64,000 nucleotides of DNA, taken from NCBI RefSeq assembly GCF_011806455.1, contig NZ_JAATOT010000004.1, positions 372,001 through 436,000 on the forward strand, read 5' to 3'. Below the pieces are notes generated by a model, which did no database searches, was not told the origin of the DNA, and worked only from the letters and a program-made list of their open reading frames with translations. A program made the position numbers and the translations under genes. Shown piece after piece: positions 36,019-45,975 of this stretch. Position 1 is the first letter of the stretch; the number at the start of each line of letters is the position of its first letter. This DNA comes from Celeribacter sp. HF31 (lineage in GTDB: Bacteria > Pseudomonadota > Alphaproteobacteria > Rhodobacterales > Rhodobacteraceae).

Positions 36019-37530
36019 ATGTCTTCCAATCTTGTGATCGTTTACCACCGCCAGCCCTACGAAGAGGTCGAGGTGGATGGAAAAATCGAATACCGCGAAA
36101 ACAAAAGCCCGAATGGCATCGTGCCGACGCTCAAAAGCTTTTTCGGACGTGTCGACAAGGGCGCGTGGATCGCGTGGAAACACGCCGACGATCCGGCCAA
36201 CCCGGACTTTGAGCGGGTGATCGAGATCGACGATGCTTATGGCAAATACACGGTGTCGCGTTTGCCTTTGACGCCGGAGCAGGTGACGAGTTTCTATCAC
36301 GTCTCCTCCAAAGAGGCCTTCTGGCCGATCCTGCATGGCTTCAAGGAGCGCTACAATTACGACCCCGTCGATTGGCCCACGTTTCGCGAGGTGAACTGGG
36401 CCTTTGCCGAGGCCGCCGCCGCCGAGGCCGCCGAGGGGGCTGTGGTCTGGGTGCATGACTATAACCTCTGGCTCGTGCCAGGGTACCTGCGCACGCTGCG
36501 GCCCGATGTGAAGATCAGCTTCTTTCACCATACGCCGTTTCCGAACGCCGATATTTTCAACGTGCTGCCCTGGCGCAAGGAGATTTTGGAAAGCCTTCTG
36601 GCCTGCGATGTCGTCGGTTTCCATATCCCGCGCTATGTGAACAACTTTGTCTCCGCCGCGCGGTCTTTGTTGGAGGTCGAGACGCTGAAACGCGAAAAGG
36701 TCAAACCGGAACTCGCGTCCGAAACCTCTGCGCTTTCCGAGCAATCCGTGGTGACCGAAGTGGGTTATAACGACCGCACCGTGCGGCTTCAGGCCAGCCC
36801 CGTGGGCGTCGATGTCGATTACATCGAGACCCTTGCGCAAAGCGACAAGACCGCGGCCAAGGTCAAGGAGATCAAGCAAGAGATCGGCGACGGTCAGTTG
36901 ATCCTTTCCGTCGGGCGCACCGATTACACCAAGGGCGGTATCGAACAGCTCGAAAGCTATGAGCGCCTGCTGGAAACCCGCCCCGATCTGCGCGGCAAGG
37001 TGCGGTTGATGCATGTCTCGGTGGCGGCCAATTCCAACATGACCGCCTATGAGGAAATTCAACGCGACCTCGAACATCTCGCCGGTAAAATCAACGGGCG
37101 GTACGGCACCTTTGAGTGGCAACCCATCGCGCTGATTTCGCGGCCTGTGCCGTTCGAGGATCTGGTGGCCTACTACCGCGCTGCCGATGTCGCCTGGATC
37201 ACGCCTTTGGCGGATGGCATGAACCTCGTGTGCAAGGAATATTGCGCCGCGCGCACGGATGAAGACGGGGTTCTGGTCCTGTCGGAATTTGCGGGTGCGG
37301 CCGTCGAATTGGCCGCCGCCGTGCCAACCAATCCGTTCTCTCACAAGTCGATGGACGGGGCGATCCAGTTCGCGCTCGACCTGCCGCCAGAGGAACGCCG
37401 AGGCCGGATGATCTCCAATCGCAAGATGGTCAAGCTGCAAGACATTCGCTTCTGGGCCGAGGATCAGATGCAGGCCTTTGGTGCGGGCGAGGTGCCAGTC
37501 GATCTGATCACAGGTGGCGAAGCGGCCTGA
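36019..37530 (+). CDS. ggpS: GT20 glycosyltransferase, probable glucosylglycerol-phosphate synthase
   Basis: A 503-aa GT-B enzyme of the trehalose-phosphate-synthase family with [45 protein letters not shown] and [15 protein letters not shown]. The N-terminus [23 protein letters not shown] followed by [14 protein letters not shown] resembles GgpS rather than OtsA. GgpS joins (ADP-)glucose to glycerol-3-phosphate. The adjacent gpsA supplies that acceptor and the HAD gene would dephosphorylate the product, giving the osmolyte glucosylglycerol. OtsA activity is not excluded from sequence alone. A 12-bp terminator stem follows. Confidence 0.8.
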   Translation: MSSNLVIVYHRQPYEEVEVDGKIEYRENKSPNGIVPTLKSFFGRVDKGAWIAWKHADDPANPDFERVIEIDDAYGKYTVSRLPLTPEQVTSFYHVSSKEAFWPILHGFKERYNYDPVDWPTFREVNWAFAEAAAAEAAEGAVVWVHDYNLWLVPGYLRTLRPDVKISFFHHTPFPNADIFNVLPWRKEILESLLACDVVGFHIPRYVNNFVSAARSLLEVETLKREKVKPELASETSALSEQSVVTEVGYNDRTVRLQASPVGVDVDYIETLAQSDKTAAKVKEIKQEIGDGQLILSVGRTDYTKGGIEQLESYERLLETRPDLRGKVRLMHVSVAANSNMTAYEEIQRDLEHLAGKINGRYGTFEWQPIALISRPVPFEDLVAYYRAADVAWITPLADGMNLVCKEYCAARTDEDGVLVLSEFAGAAVELAAAVPTNPFSHKSMDGAIQFALDLPPEERRGRMISNRKMVKLQDIRFWAEDQMQAFGAGEVPVDLITGGEAA

Positions 37531-37537
37531 CCCATAA

Positions 37538-37566
37538 AAAAGGCCTCCCCGGCGGGAGGCCTTTTC
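37538..37566. terminator. Bidirectional terminator between ggpS and the CoA-transferase gene
   Basis: A perfect 12-bp stem AAAAGGCCTCCC / GGGAGGCCTTTT with loop CGGC, A-run and T-run on either side, between convergent genes. Confidence 0.9.
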
Positions 37567-39156
<1,590 letters not shown>

Positions 39157-39260
39157 TCACGCGGTTTGGTTGCCTCCTCCCACAGAGTCTCCCAATTTCG
39201 TCGCATCTACGCGCCATCTGTGGGGAGCTTCCAGTCACATTCTGATGAGGCAACCCCGAT

Positions 39261-39370
39261 ATGCAAATTGCGCACAGATTTTTGAATCATTCTTTGCAAA
39301 AGCAATAAGATGGGGTGGGTTTGCAAATGAGATTTGCAGTGGCAAACCGCTTTGCCACACAGATTTGCAC
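39261..39370. promoter_or_regulatory. Cluster of TTTGCAAA-type boxes
   Basis: Within 110 bases: ATGCAAAT (39261), TTTGCAAA (39293), TTTGCAAA (39320), TTTGCAGT (39333), the inverted pair GGCAAA-CCGC-TTTGCC (39341-39356) and TTTGCAC (39364). TTTGCAAA is the half-site of ScfR-family regulators such as PccR of Rhodobacter. Upstream of an acetyl-CoA-handling gene this is a plausible operator array; regulator and effect are inferred. Confidence 0.5.
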
Positions 39371-39377
39371 ATAGAAA

Positions 39378-39400
39378 AGGCCCGCAATGTCTGCGGGCCT
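39378..39400 (-). terminator. Terminator of the 62-aa protein gene
   Basis: A perfect 9-bp stem AGGCCCGCA / TGCGGGCCT, five-base loop. On the minus strand it is followed by four T. It lies 26 bases after the stop of the small gene at 39426. Confidence 0.75.
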
Positions 39401-39425
39401 GAGACTTTACACCGAAGGGGGCAAC

Positions 39426-39614
39426 TTAGGCGGAAATACCCCGGTCGATGCGCAGGAACTGTTTGACGCGGGCGGCACCTTTCGGGCTTTGGCGTTCCCG
39501 GTCCATTTTGGCCCAGACGCCGGAGCGCCCGGTGGCGCGATCTTGGCTCAAATATTGCACCAGACGGCTGGAATCGGACTTGCGATGCGGTCTGTCTGTA
39601 ATGTGGCGTGTCAT
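39426..39614 (-). CDS. Small basic protein of unknown function, 62 aa
   Basis: MTRHITDRPHRKSDSSRLVQ starts a 62-residue, arginine- and lysine-rich protein with no hydrophobic segment; GVWAKMDRERQSPKGAARVKQ suggests a nucleic-acid-binding or ribosome-associated role, but this is only charge-based. The gene signals are unusually good: AGGAGG seven bases before ATG 39614 and a perfect terminator just after the stop. I therefore call it real. No family is recognised. Confidence 0.65.
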   Translation of the reverse strand: MTRHITDRPHRKSDSSRLVQYLSQDRATGRSGVWAKMDRERQSPKGAARVKQFLRIDRGISA

Positions 39615-39708
39615 AAGGTCTCCTCCTCTTATGGACCGCCAGTATAGCAGATTCTGTCCGACGTGCGGCGATTCAGATCAAATCCGGTGAACCCGAGATG
39701 AAATCCGC

Positions 39709-40929
39709 TCACGAGAAAGCTTGGCGCCGATGCCAACGCCAAAGGATCAGTCCGGCGATCAGGACGATGACCAGGGACAAGAGAAATGGCGCGCCGGGCA
39801 TGTAATGTGCGGTGCCGGGGCGCGAAAAGATCGCGAAGGTTTCGGTCATGATCAAGGGGCTGAGGATGGTGGCGAGCGCGGCGATGGAGCCGGTGACGCC
39901 CTGCAATTCGCCCTGTTGATCGTCTGGCGTGGCGCGGCTCATCATGCCCTGGAGCGCGGGGATGGAAATTGCGGATATGCCAGACAGAATGGACATGATC
40001 CAGACCATCGGTACGCTCGTTGTGAGGCCGAAGGTCAAAAACACCACCGCATCCAGAAGGATCCCCGCCATGGCGACGCGGTAGGCGCCAAAGCGTTTGA
40101 CCAGAGGCCCCACCAAAAGCGCCTGCGCCAACCCGAGAGAGACGCCGAAGGCAAAGAGCGTCATGCCGGTGGCGACCGTGTCGAAACCAAAGCGTTCCTC
40201 GGTGTAAAACGCCCAGATCGCCGGGTAGACGAAATAGGCCAGCTCGTAGAGGCCGAAGACGATGAGCAACCCGGTGAGGCCCTTGAGCGATCCGATGGCG
40301 CGCAAGGCGCCAAAGGGATTGGCGCGGCGCCATTCGAACCGGCGACGTTTTTCGGGCGCGAGGCTTTCGGGCATGACGAAAAAACCGAACAACATATTGG
40401 CCCCGGCAATGGCGGCTGCGGCATAGAACGGTGCACGGGTGTCGATCCCGGCCAAAAGCCCGCCAATCATAGGCCCAAAGGCAAAGCCCAGCCCGAAGGC
40501 GGCATAAATATATCCGAAATTGCGCTCGCGATCCTCTGGCGCGGAAATATCGGCCATAAAGGCAGCCGCCGTGCCGGGCGTGGCAGCGGTGATCCCGGCG
40601 ATCAACCGCCCGATGAGCAAAAGCCAAATCGTTGGTGCGACCGCCATGACGAGATAATCGAGCATCATGACGAAAAGCGCCGTCAGAAGGATCGGTTTGC
40701 GCCCGAAGCGATCCGAGAGGTTGCCCACCAAAGGGCCGAACAGGAATTGCATCACGGCAAAACCCGTCGCCAAAACCCCGCCCCAGATCGCCGCATCGGC
40801 CAGTGTCCGCCCGGTCAACTCGCGGATGAGCGAGGGCATCACGGGGAAAATCAACCCGATGCCGATGGCGTCGATGACAACTGTGAGGGTGATGAACAGA
40901 ACAGGCAGGCGGGTGAGCATATGAGACAT
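39709..40929 (-). CDS. MFS transporter, TetA-like (TCR/Tet family)
   Basis: The 406-aa protein has 12 predicted membrane helices. Motif A between helices 2 and 3 (GNLSDRFGRKPILL), IDAIGIGLIFPVMPSL in helix 1 and FIxxG-type motifs in helix 5 (AFGLGFAFGPMIGG) match the tetracycline/H+ antiporter group. ATG 40929 (MSHMLTRLP) was chosen; the in-frame codon at 40938 is TTG. Chromosomal members of this group export diverse drugs, and resistance to tetracycline should not be assumed. Its own transcription unit lies downstream of the hydrolase pair, on the same strand. Confidence 0.88.
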   Translation of the reverse strand: MSHMLTRLPVLFITLTVVIDAIGIGLIFPVMPSLIRELTGRTLADAAIWGGVLATGFAVMQFLFGPLVGNLSDRFGRKPILLTALFVMMLDYLVMAVAPTIWLLLIGRLIAGITAATPGTAAAFMADISAPEDRERNFGYIYAAFGLGFAFGPMIGGLLAGIDTRAPFYAAAAIAGANMLFGFFVMPESLAPEKRRRFEWRRANPFGALRAIGSLKGLTGLLIVFGLYELAYFVYPAIWAFYTEERFGFDTVATGMTLFAFGVSLGLAQALLVGPLVKRFGAYRVAMAGILLDAVVFLTFGLTTSVPMVWIMSILSGISAISIPALQGMMSRATPDDQQGELQGVTGSIAALATILSPLIMTETFAIFSRPGTAHYMPGAPFLLSLVIVLIAGLILWRWHRRQAFS

Positions 40930-40974
40930 CCAAAACAACCCCGCCTTTGTGGCCGCAAGAGCGCGCCCTGTCCA

Positions 40975-41703
40975 TCACCGTTGCTGCACAATCCCTGTCA
41001 GCAGATCCGCAAGCCGTTCTGGCATCGAGAAAAACGGCGAATGCCCCGACGGCAGGTGGTGGACGTGAGCCTCGGGCCAGCTTTGGACCATTTTGCGCTG
41101 TTCCTCGGGTGGGATCACCCGGTCGTTGTCGCAGATCACATAGTGACGCGGCAGGTCGGTCGAGGCCCCGGTGATATGGAGCGGCGTTTCTTGCGGTGCG
41201 ATGGCTTGCGGGCCGAGATGTGCCTTGGCGAATTCGGCGACCTCGTGCGGGCAGTCGTGGTAGAGCGCCTCTGCACCCTCCGAGAGTTTGAACCGAAAGG
41301 CGCGGCCATCGTCGGTGCGCTCGATCAGGTCGAGCACGGGGTGCTCAGCGGCGCTGCGGCGCATGTCGGCCAGACTCATCCCGTCTTGCGGGACATAGGC
41401 GCAAAGATAGACGAGGGCGGCGATTTTCTCCGGCGCTGTCTCGGCCACGGCCGTGATCGGATAACCGCCGGCGGAATGGCCGACCAGGACAACCGGCCCG
41501 CCGTGTTTTGCGATGTCGGCCAGAATGGCGTCGCGGTAGCGCTCCAAAGTGACCTCTGTGTAATCCGTCAGGCTCTCTCCATGCGACGGTAGATCGAGCG
41601 CGCGGGCTTTGAAGCCCCGGCTTTCAAGTTCTGGCAACAGATCGCGCCAGCACCAGGCGCCATGGGCGGAGCCGTGGACCAGAAGGATCGTGGGGTCAGC
41701 CAT
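40975..41703 (-). CDS. Alpha/beta hydrolase (esterase/hydroxynitrile-lyase-like)
   Basis: The 242-aa protein has LLVHGSAHGAWCW (oxyanion region), nucleophile Ser in VGHSAGG (about residue 78), and a C-terminal catalytic His in LPSGHSPFFSMPERL. This is the salicylate-esterase/hydroxynitrile-lyase type of the fold. ATG 41703 overlaps the 3' end of the enol-lactonase gene by eight bases, so the pair is cotranscribed. The substrate is unknown. An upstream extension in the frame encodes the antisense-like His codons of its neighbour and was not used. Confidence 0.85.
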   Translation of the reverse strand: MADPTILLVHGSAHGAWCWRDLLPELESRGFKARALDLPSHGESLTDYTEVTLERYRDAILADIAKHGGPVVLVGHSAGGYPITAVAETAPEKIAALVYLCAYVPQDGMSLADMRRSAAEHPVLDLIERTDDGRAFRFKLSEGAEALYHDCPHEVAEFAKAHLGPQAIAPQETPLHITGASTDLPRHYVICDNDRVIPPEEQRKMVQSWPEAHVHHLPSGHSPFFSMPERLADLLTGIVQQR

Positions 41704-42622
41704 CGTTATGTTCGCCGTGGGAATGGTCGTGTGAATGACCGTGTGAAGGGCCGTGGGAATGATCGCGGTGATGGTGGCCATGATCGTGAGGATGATTGTT
41801 CAACATCGGCAGATGATCATGCGGGGTCGGATCGCGCCGGACATGGGCGATCTCACTGAGAAACTGGCTCAGGATCGCGGCATAGTCTTCGGGCGCATCG
41901 ACGGGCGGCAGATGGCCGGACCGGCGCATCAATTTAAACTGCGCACCGGGAATGACGCCCAGCGTTTCCTGCACCAGATCGGGCGGCGTCGAGCCGTCAT
42001 AGCCGCCCGCAATGCCCAGACAGGCGAGCCGAAGCCCCGAGGTCGGCGTGTAGAAATCCGTACCCGCGATGGCGGCGGCACAGCCGAGATAGCCCTCAAA
42101 CGGGGTGTCCAAAATGGACTGCGCCCAGCGCTTGGCGGCTTCCGTCTTGCGAAATCCGGGGGCGAACCAGCGCTCCATCGTGGGGGCCAAAAGAGCCTCC
42201 ATACCTTTGGCGCGCACCTCCGCGATGCGTTTGTCCCAGATGCTGCGCACGCCGATTTTCGCCGCCGTGTTCGACAGCACCAGCGCGCGCACCTGATCGA
42301 GCCGCTTGACCGCCAGCCCCTGCGCAATCAGCCCGCCGATGGAAATGCCGACAAAGACCGCGTCTTGCACCTTGAGCGCGTCCAAAAGCCGCTCGGCATC
42401 GCGCACCAGCGCCCCCATCGCATAGGGGCCTTTCGGCACGTCCGACCCGCCATGGCCGCGCAGATCATAGCGAATGAGCCGCAAGCCTTCGGGCAGATGC
42501 GGCAAGACCTCATCCCAGAGATGCAGATCGGTCCCCAGGGCATGGGCAAAGACCACGGGCGCGCCGTCTTCCGGCCCGCTCACCTCGACATTGAGCGACA
42601 GCTCTCCGATCTCGACCCGCAT
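41696..42622 (-). CDS. pcaD: 3-oxoadipate enol-lactonase-like hydrolase with His-rich tail
   Basis: A 308-aa alpha/beta hydrolase with nucleophile Ser94 (VGISIGG), Asp209 (GGYDGSTPP) and His237 (RSGHLPP), closely PcaD-like in residues 1-262. After this the protein carries an unusual tail (268-308) in which 16 of 41 residues are histidine, mixed with Asp, Gly and Ser, like loops of zinc transporters. PcaD opens 3-oxoadipate enol-lactone in the beta-ketoadipate pathway, but no other pca gene is nearby, so the reaction is uncertain. Confidence 0.82.
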   Translation of the reverse strand: MRVEIGELSLNVEVSGPEDGAPVVFAHALGTDLHLWDEVLPHLPEGLRLIRYDLRGHGGSDVPKGPYAMGALVRDAERLLDALKVQDAVFVGISIGGLIAQGLAVKRLDQVRALVLSNTAAKIGVRSIWDKRIAEVRAKGMEALLAPTMERWFAPGFRKTEAAKRWAQSILDTPFEGYLGCAAAIAGTDFYTPTSGLRLACLGIAGGYDGSTPPDLVQETLGVIPGAQFKLMRRSGHLPPVDAPEDYAAILSQFLSEIAHVRRDPTPHDHLPMLNNHPHDHGHHHRDHSHGPSHGHSHDHSHGEHNDG

Positions 42623-42674
42623 CTGGTTCTCCTTTTTGAGGGCACCATAGGCGGGGCGCAGGGGAGGCTCAACC

Positions 42675-42717
42675 TCATGCGCGCCTCATGCGCGCGACCC
42701 TAATGCGCGCCACCTTA
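42675..42717. repeat. Degenerate tandem repeat over the SMR-like gene stop
   Basis: On the plus strand CTCATGCGCGC, CTCATGCGCGCGACC, CTAATGCGCGCCACC and TTAATGGGCGAC follow each other with 11-15 base periods. Read on the coding strand, each unit copies the end of the gene (Val/Gly/Arg-Ala-His then stop or Glu). It looks like replication slippage over the last codons. Confidence 0.5.
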
Positions 42718-43047
42718 ATGGGCGACAGTCGCCAGCCCGACAAAGATGAACCCCATGCCAAGCGCCAGCCGTGGGGTGATCTGTTCGCCGATCAGACAGG
42801 CAAAGCTCAAGACGATGGCGGTCTCGACCGCGATGACGATGAGATAGAGCTGGCTGACTGGGGCCTGCCGCAAAAGGATGATTTCGAAGATGATCGCAGC
42901 GAGAAGCCCCGCGACGATCAGACAAAGGCCAAAGGGCGAGGGCATCGCGCCAGAACTGGCCACAAGTTTCATCCCGACGGTGGCAAGGGCATAGCCCGCT
43001 CCGACCAGGACCAGAAACACCAAATGGTGCGTTGGAAGCGCAAACAT
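42715..43047 (-). CDS. Small four-helix membrane protein (SMR/DMT-like)
   Basis: The 110-aa protein is almost wholly hydrophobic with four helices (for example HLVFLVLVGAGYALATVGMKLVASS, GLCLIVAGLLAAIIFEIILL, LALGMGFIFVGLATVAH), the size and layout of small multidrug resistance/DMT proteins. ATG 43047 was chosen over an upstream codon. Substrate is unknown. Just after its stop codon the DNA repeats the last codons several times with new stops (42675-42717). Confidence 0.75.
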   Translation of the reverse strand: MFALPTHHLVFLVLVGAGYALATVGMKLVASSGAMPSPFGLCLIVAGLLAAIIFEIILLRQAPVSQLYLIVIAVETAIVLSFACLIGEQITPRLALGMGFIFVGLATVAH

Positions 43048-43198
43048 GGGACTCCAAAGATACACGAGTTAACACACGCGAAAGAGCCTATGACGCGGCG
43101 TGGCCCTGATACGCCGCGCAATATGACCCTTTGCGCCGTTACGTTGAACGTCGCTGACCTTTACGTCAAGTCCGGGAAACCTGTCTTCCAGGCCTCTT

Positions 43199-44038
43199 TC
43201 AAACCTCTATGCGGGCAACGAACCGCGCGATCACATCGAGGCTTTCCGGCTCGTCGAGAAAGGGCACATGGCCGCGATCCTTGACCTCGGCGGCGATCAT
43301 GTCGGGGCGGCGGCGCTGCATTTCTTCGTAGGTGCTGCGCGGCAGTAGATTGGAGTTCTCGCCCCTGAGAAGCGCCAGGGGCAGCCCGTCGAAGGCCTCG
43401 AACAGCGGCCAGAGATCGGGGAGCGCTCCGGTGACGCTTTGCGCCTCGATCGCCTCGCGCAGGCCGGGATCGTAGCGCAGTTCCAGACGGCTCCCCCCCT
43501 CTGCCCAGATGCGGCGCGCGTAAGTGAGCCATTGCGCGTGGCTCACATTGGGGAATTGCGCGCCCAGGGCTTTCGGCAATTTGTCGGCGGCGTCCTCAAA
43601 GCTGCGATAGGCGGAGGGGCGGCCAAGGTAATCCATGATATGCGACAGGCCCTGCGGGTCCATCTCCGGCCCGATGTCATTGAGCAAGACGCCCGACAGC
43701 CGCGCCTTCGCGGTCACGGCCCGCGCCATGGCAATCAGCCCGCCGCGCGAGGTGCCGAGGATGGCGGCCTTGTCGATCCCGAGATGATTGAGCAGAGCAA
43801 GGGCATCGGCGCTTTCCTGCGGGATGGTGTAATTCATCACATTCGGATCATGATCGGAGGCCCCGCGTCCCCGGCTGTCGAGGCGGATGATCTGCGCCCG
43901 GTCTGCAAAATGCTCAACGACCGGTTCGAAATCGTCCATGTTGCGCGTGAGGCCCGCGAGACACAGCACAGGCACACCCGTGCCCTGAACGTCATAGGCC
44001 AGATTGAGCCCGTCGGATGTGGTGAAATAGTGAACCAT
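43199..44038 (-). CDS. Alpha/beta-fold hydrolase
   Basis: The 279-aa protein has PVLCLAGLTRNMDDF (oxyanion loop), nucleophile Ser in LGTSRGGLIAM (about residue 96), and the C-terminal His in DRGHVPFLDEPESL. It is the general fluoroacetate-dehalogenase/esterase-like type, and the substrate cannot be told. Single gene on the minus strand between the SMR-like and the site-2-protease-like genes. It is the third alpha/beta hydrolase within 3 kb but not a close copy of the other two. Confidence 0.85.
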   Translation of the reverse strand: MVHYFTTSDGLNLAYDVQGTGVPVLCLAGLTRNMDDFEPVVEHFADRAQIIRLDSRGRGASDHDPNVMNYTIPQESADALALLNHLGIDKAAILGTSRGGLIAMARAVTAKARLSGVLLNDIGPEMDPQGLSHIMDYLGRPSAYRSFEDAADKLPKALGAQFPNVSHAQWLTYARRIWAEGGSRLELRYDPGLREAIEAQSVTGALPDLWPLFEAFDGLPLALLRGENSNLLPRSTYEEMQRRRPDMIAAEVKDRGHVPFLDEPESLDVIARFVARIEV

Positions 44039-44098
44039 GGTGCCCCCTTTCTCCGAAGATTGCCACGGAGTGGAGCGGATGAACAGACTTAGATCAAC

Positions 44099-44878
44099 TC
44101 AGATCAACCCGGCCAAAAGCCAGAACCCGCCGGTAAAATGCACTGTGAGCACAAAGGCATAGCAGGACATCACCAAAAGCGCCTGGTTGTGGGTCAGGCG
44201 TTCTTGCGCCGGACGTCGGCGGTGCAAGAGGCTTTGAAAACCCGCGACGGCGAGGATCGCCATGGCGATGGAATGATCGCGCAAAGCGGCGGAGGCAAAG
44301 GCGGCGCTCATGAAGAGGGTCACGAAGGTGCGCAGCTGCGGCCAAAAGGCATCTGAGACGCTTTGCACCACACGCCCGCCGCCAAAGGGCAGAAAGGGCA
44401 GGAGCATCAGGAAATTGAAGGTGCCCAGCATGATCGCCATGACGCGCAGCACATTGGCAGTCCCCGGCGCGATGGGGGCCAGCACATGAAACAGGCCAAA
44501 GCCGATGATCATCGGCGGGATCGCAAGCGCGGGCGCATAGAGCGCGGCAAAGCTTTCCTCGAGCGCGTGCGCGAAGGGCCGGTCGGAGCGGGGCGCGGCC
44601 ATGAAGGGCAGGGGCACGAGACGCACGCGCGCCACGTCATGGCCGATGATCCGCACCGCCAGAGCCGAGCCCAGTTCATGCAGCAGCACGGCAAAGACAA
44701 AGCCAAACCCGAACATCGGAGAGGTCAGCGTGGCGACGGCGACCGTGATGACAAAACCAATGAGCACGCCCACGCCATTAAATCCGCTGGCCCGGATGTG
44801 CCCCTCGGTCGGTGCCGGGCTGGTCACAAGCGGCAGTGCCATGAGGCCGAGGGCAAGGGCGAGCAAAAGAAAAATCAT
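44099..44878 (-). CDS. Site-2-protease-like (M50) membrane protein with degenerate active site
   Basis: The 259-aa protein has about six membrane helices. The zinc motif is present only in part: HELGS (67-71) in place of HExxH, and the second motif reads FLPFGGGRVV (163-170) where active M50 peptidases have LDG with the third ligand. Topology and motif spacing are those of site-2 proteases, so it is most likely a non-catalytic homologue. ATG 44878 starts the first helix. Divergent from the Cys-rich membrane protein gene. Role unknown. Confidence 0.7.
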   Translation of the reverse strand: MIFLLLALALGLMALPLVTSPAPTEGHIRASGFNGVGVLIGFVITVAVATLTSPMFGFGFVFAVLLHELGSALAVRIIGHDVARVRLVPLPFMAAPRSDRPFAHALEESFAALYAPALAIPPMIIGFGLFHVLAPIAPGTANVLRVMAIMLGTFNFLMLLPFLPFGGGRVVQSVSDAFWPQLRTFVTLFMSAAFASAALRDHSIAMAILAVAGFQSLLHRRRPAQERLTHNQALLVMSCYAFVLTVHFTGGFWLLAGLI

Positions 44879-45133
44879 TGGTGAGTCGGACCGCGCGTTC
44901 GAATAATATTTGAGGTTTTGATGGGTCTTAAATGTGGCGACAATGTGGCGCGGGCTGTCGCGCGGCGCGAACTTCGGCGCGCGCAACGCAGTGTTTCCGC
45001 AGCCGCAACATTTTGAGCGGCAACATCGTGTCGGCAACAGTCTCGGGCAAAAAAACAGTCACGAGATGTCGGGACGCTTGCCAGACCGCGCGAAGGCTCT
45101 ACCCTAAGCGAAAAACAGTGGCTGGAGGCCCGG

Positions 45134-45754
45134 ATGAACAGCACGGTTGAAAAACTCCGCGAGAGCCTGCGGGATTTGCAACTTCAGCTCGAAAAAGAGG
45201 CCCAGGAGGCGCGGGAGCGGTTTCAATACCGGCTTTCGAACGGCCGGGTCGTATTTGAGGAAGAGGCCCGCAAGCGTGGCCGTGCCTTGCGCGTCCGCTG
45301 GTCGGTCTTTCTGCGCCGCGCACGCCCTTGGGAGATCGTCACGGCGCCGGTGATCTACGGGCTGATCATCCCTTTTGCCCTGATGGATCTTTTCGTGACG
45401 GTCTATCAAGCGGTCTGTTTTCCGGTCTACGGCATCCCGAAGGTGAAGCGCAAAAATTACATCGCCGTCGACCGCCACAAGCTCACCTATCTCAATTTCA
45501 TGCAGAAACTGAACTGCGTCTATTGCGGCTATTGCAACGGGCTTTTGGCCTATGTCCGCGAAGTGGCGGGGCGCACGGAATATTACTGGTGCCCGATCAA
45601 ACACGCGCGCAACCTGCCGGATCGGCACGAGCAATATCAACATTTCCTCGCCTTCGGAGATGGTGAGTCCTGGGACGAGAAATTCATCGAAATGAAGGAC
45701 CGCGCGCGGGCCTGTGAAAGCTGCGACAGCTGCGGGCCGGGGGGCTGTCACTAA
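45134..45754 (+). CDS. Cys-rich membrane protein of unknown function
   Basis: The 206-aa protein has an N-terminal coiled-coil-like charged helix (1-60), one or two membrane segments (about 70-98) and a C-terminal part with a striking cysteine set: C128-x2-C131-x2-C134, WC153-PIKH157, and a terminal C194-x2-C197-x2-C200 plus C205. These could bind zinc or an Fe-S cluster. RBS TGGAGG precedes ATG 45134. A 7-bp hairpin with a TTT loop overlaps the stop. I know similar conserved hypothetical proteins in this bacterial group but no assigned function. Confidence 0.75.
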   Translation: MNSTVEKLRESLRDLQLQLEKEAQEARERFQYRLSNGRVVFEEEARKRGRALRVRWSVFLRRARPWEIVTAPVIYGLIIPFALMDLFVTVYQAVCFPVYGIPKVKRKNYIAVDRHKLTYLNFMQKLNCVYCGYCNGLLAYVREVAGRTEYYWCPIKHARNLPDRHEQYQHFLAFGDGESWDEKFIEMKDRARACESCDSCGPGGCH

Positions 45755-45975
45755 AGCGTTTCGCTTTAAACCGGTCTGGCGGGCGTGAGACAGCACAGAC
45801 CCAACCAAGGATGAGCCAATTCATGGGGCCGCTCGGCCGGTGCGGCTTTAACGTCGGTTCGCGTGCGTAGGGTGGAATGGATTTTAGGCAAGCGGAAACT
45901 ATCAAATAAACGCAGGAACTTATGAGGGCTTTCAGGCATTGGGTTGGTGAATGTAAAAGACACTGGAGGAACAGT

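Noticed and set aside
39709-40929. Acquired tetracycline-resistance gene
   Set aside because: The pump is TetA-like in family only; composition matches the chromosome and there is no TetR or mobile element beside it.
40975-42622. A possible beta-ketoadipate (pca) operon around the enol-lactonase
   Set aside because: Only the PcaD-like gene is present; its neighbours are a general hydrolase, an SMR-like protein and an MFS pump.
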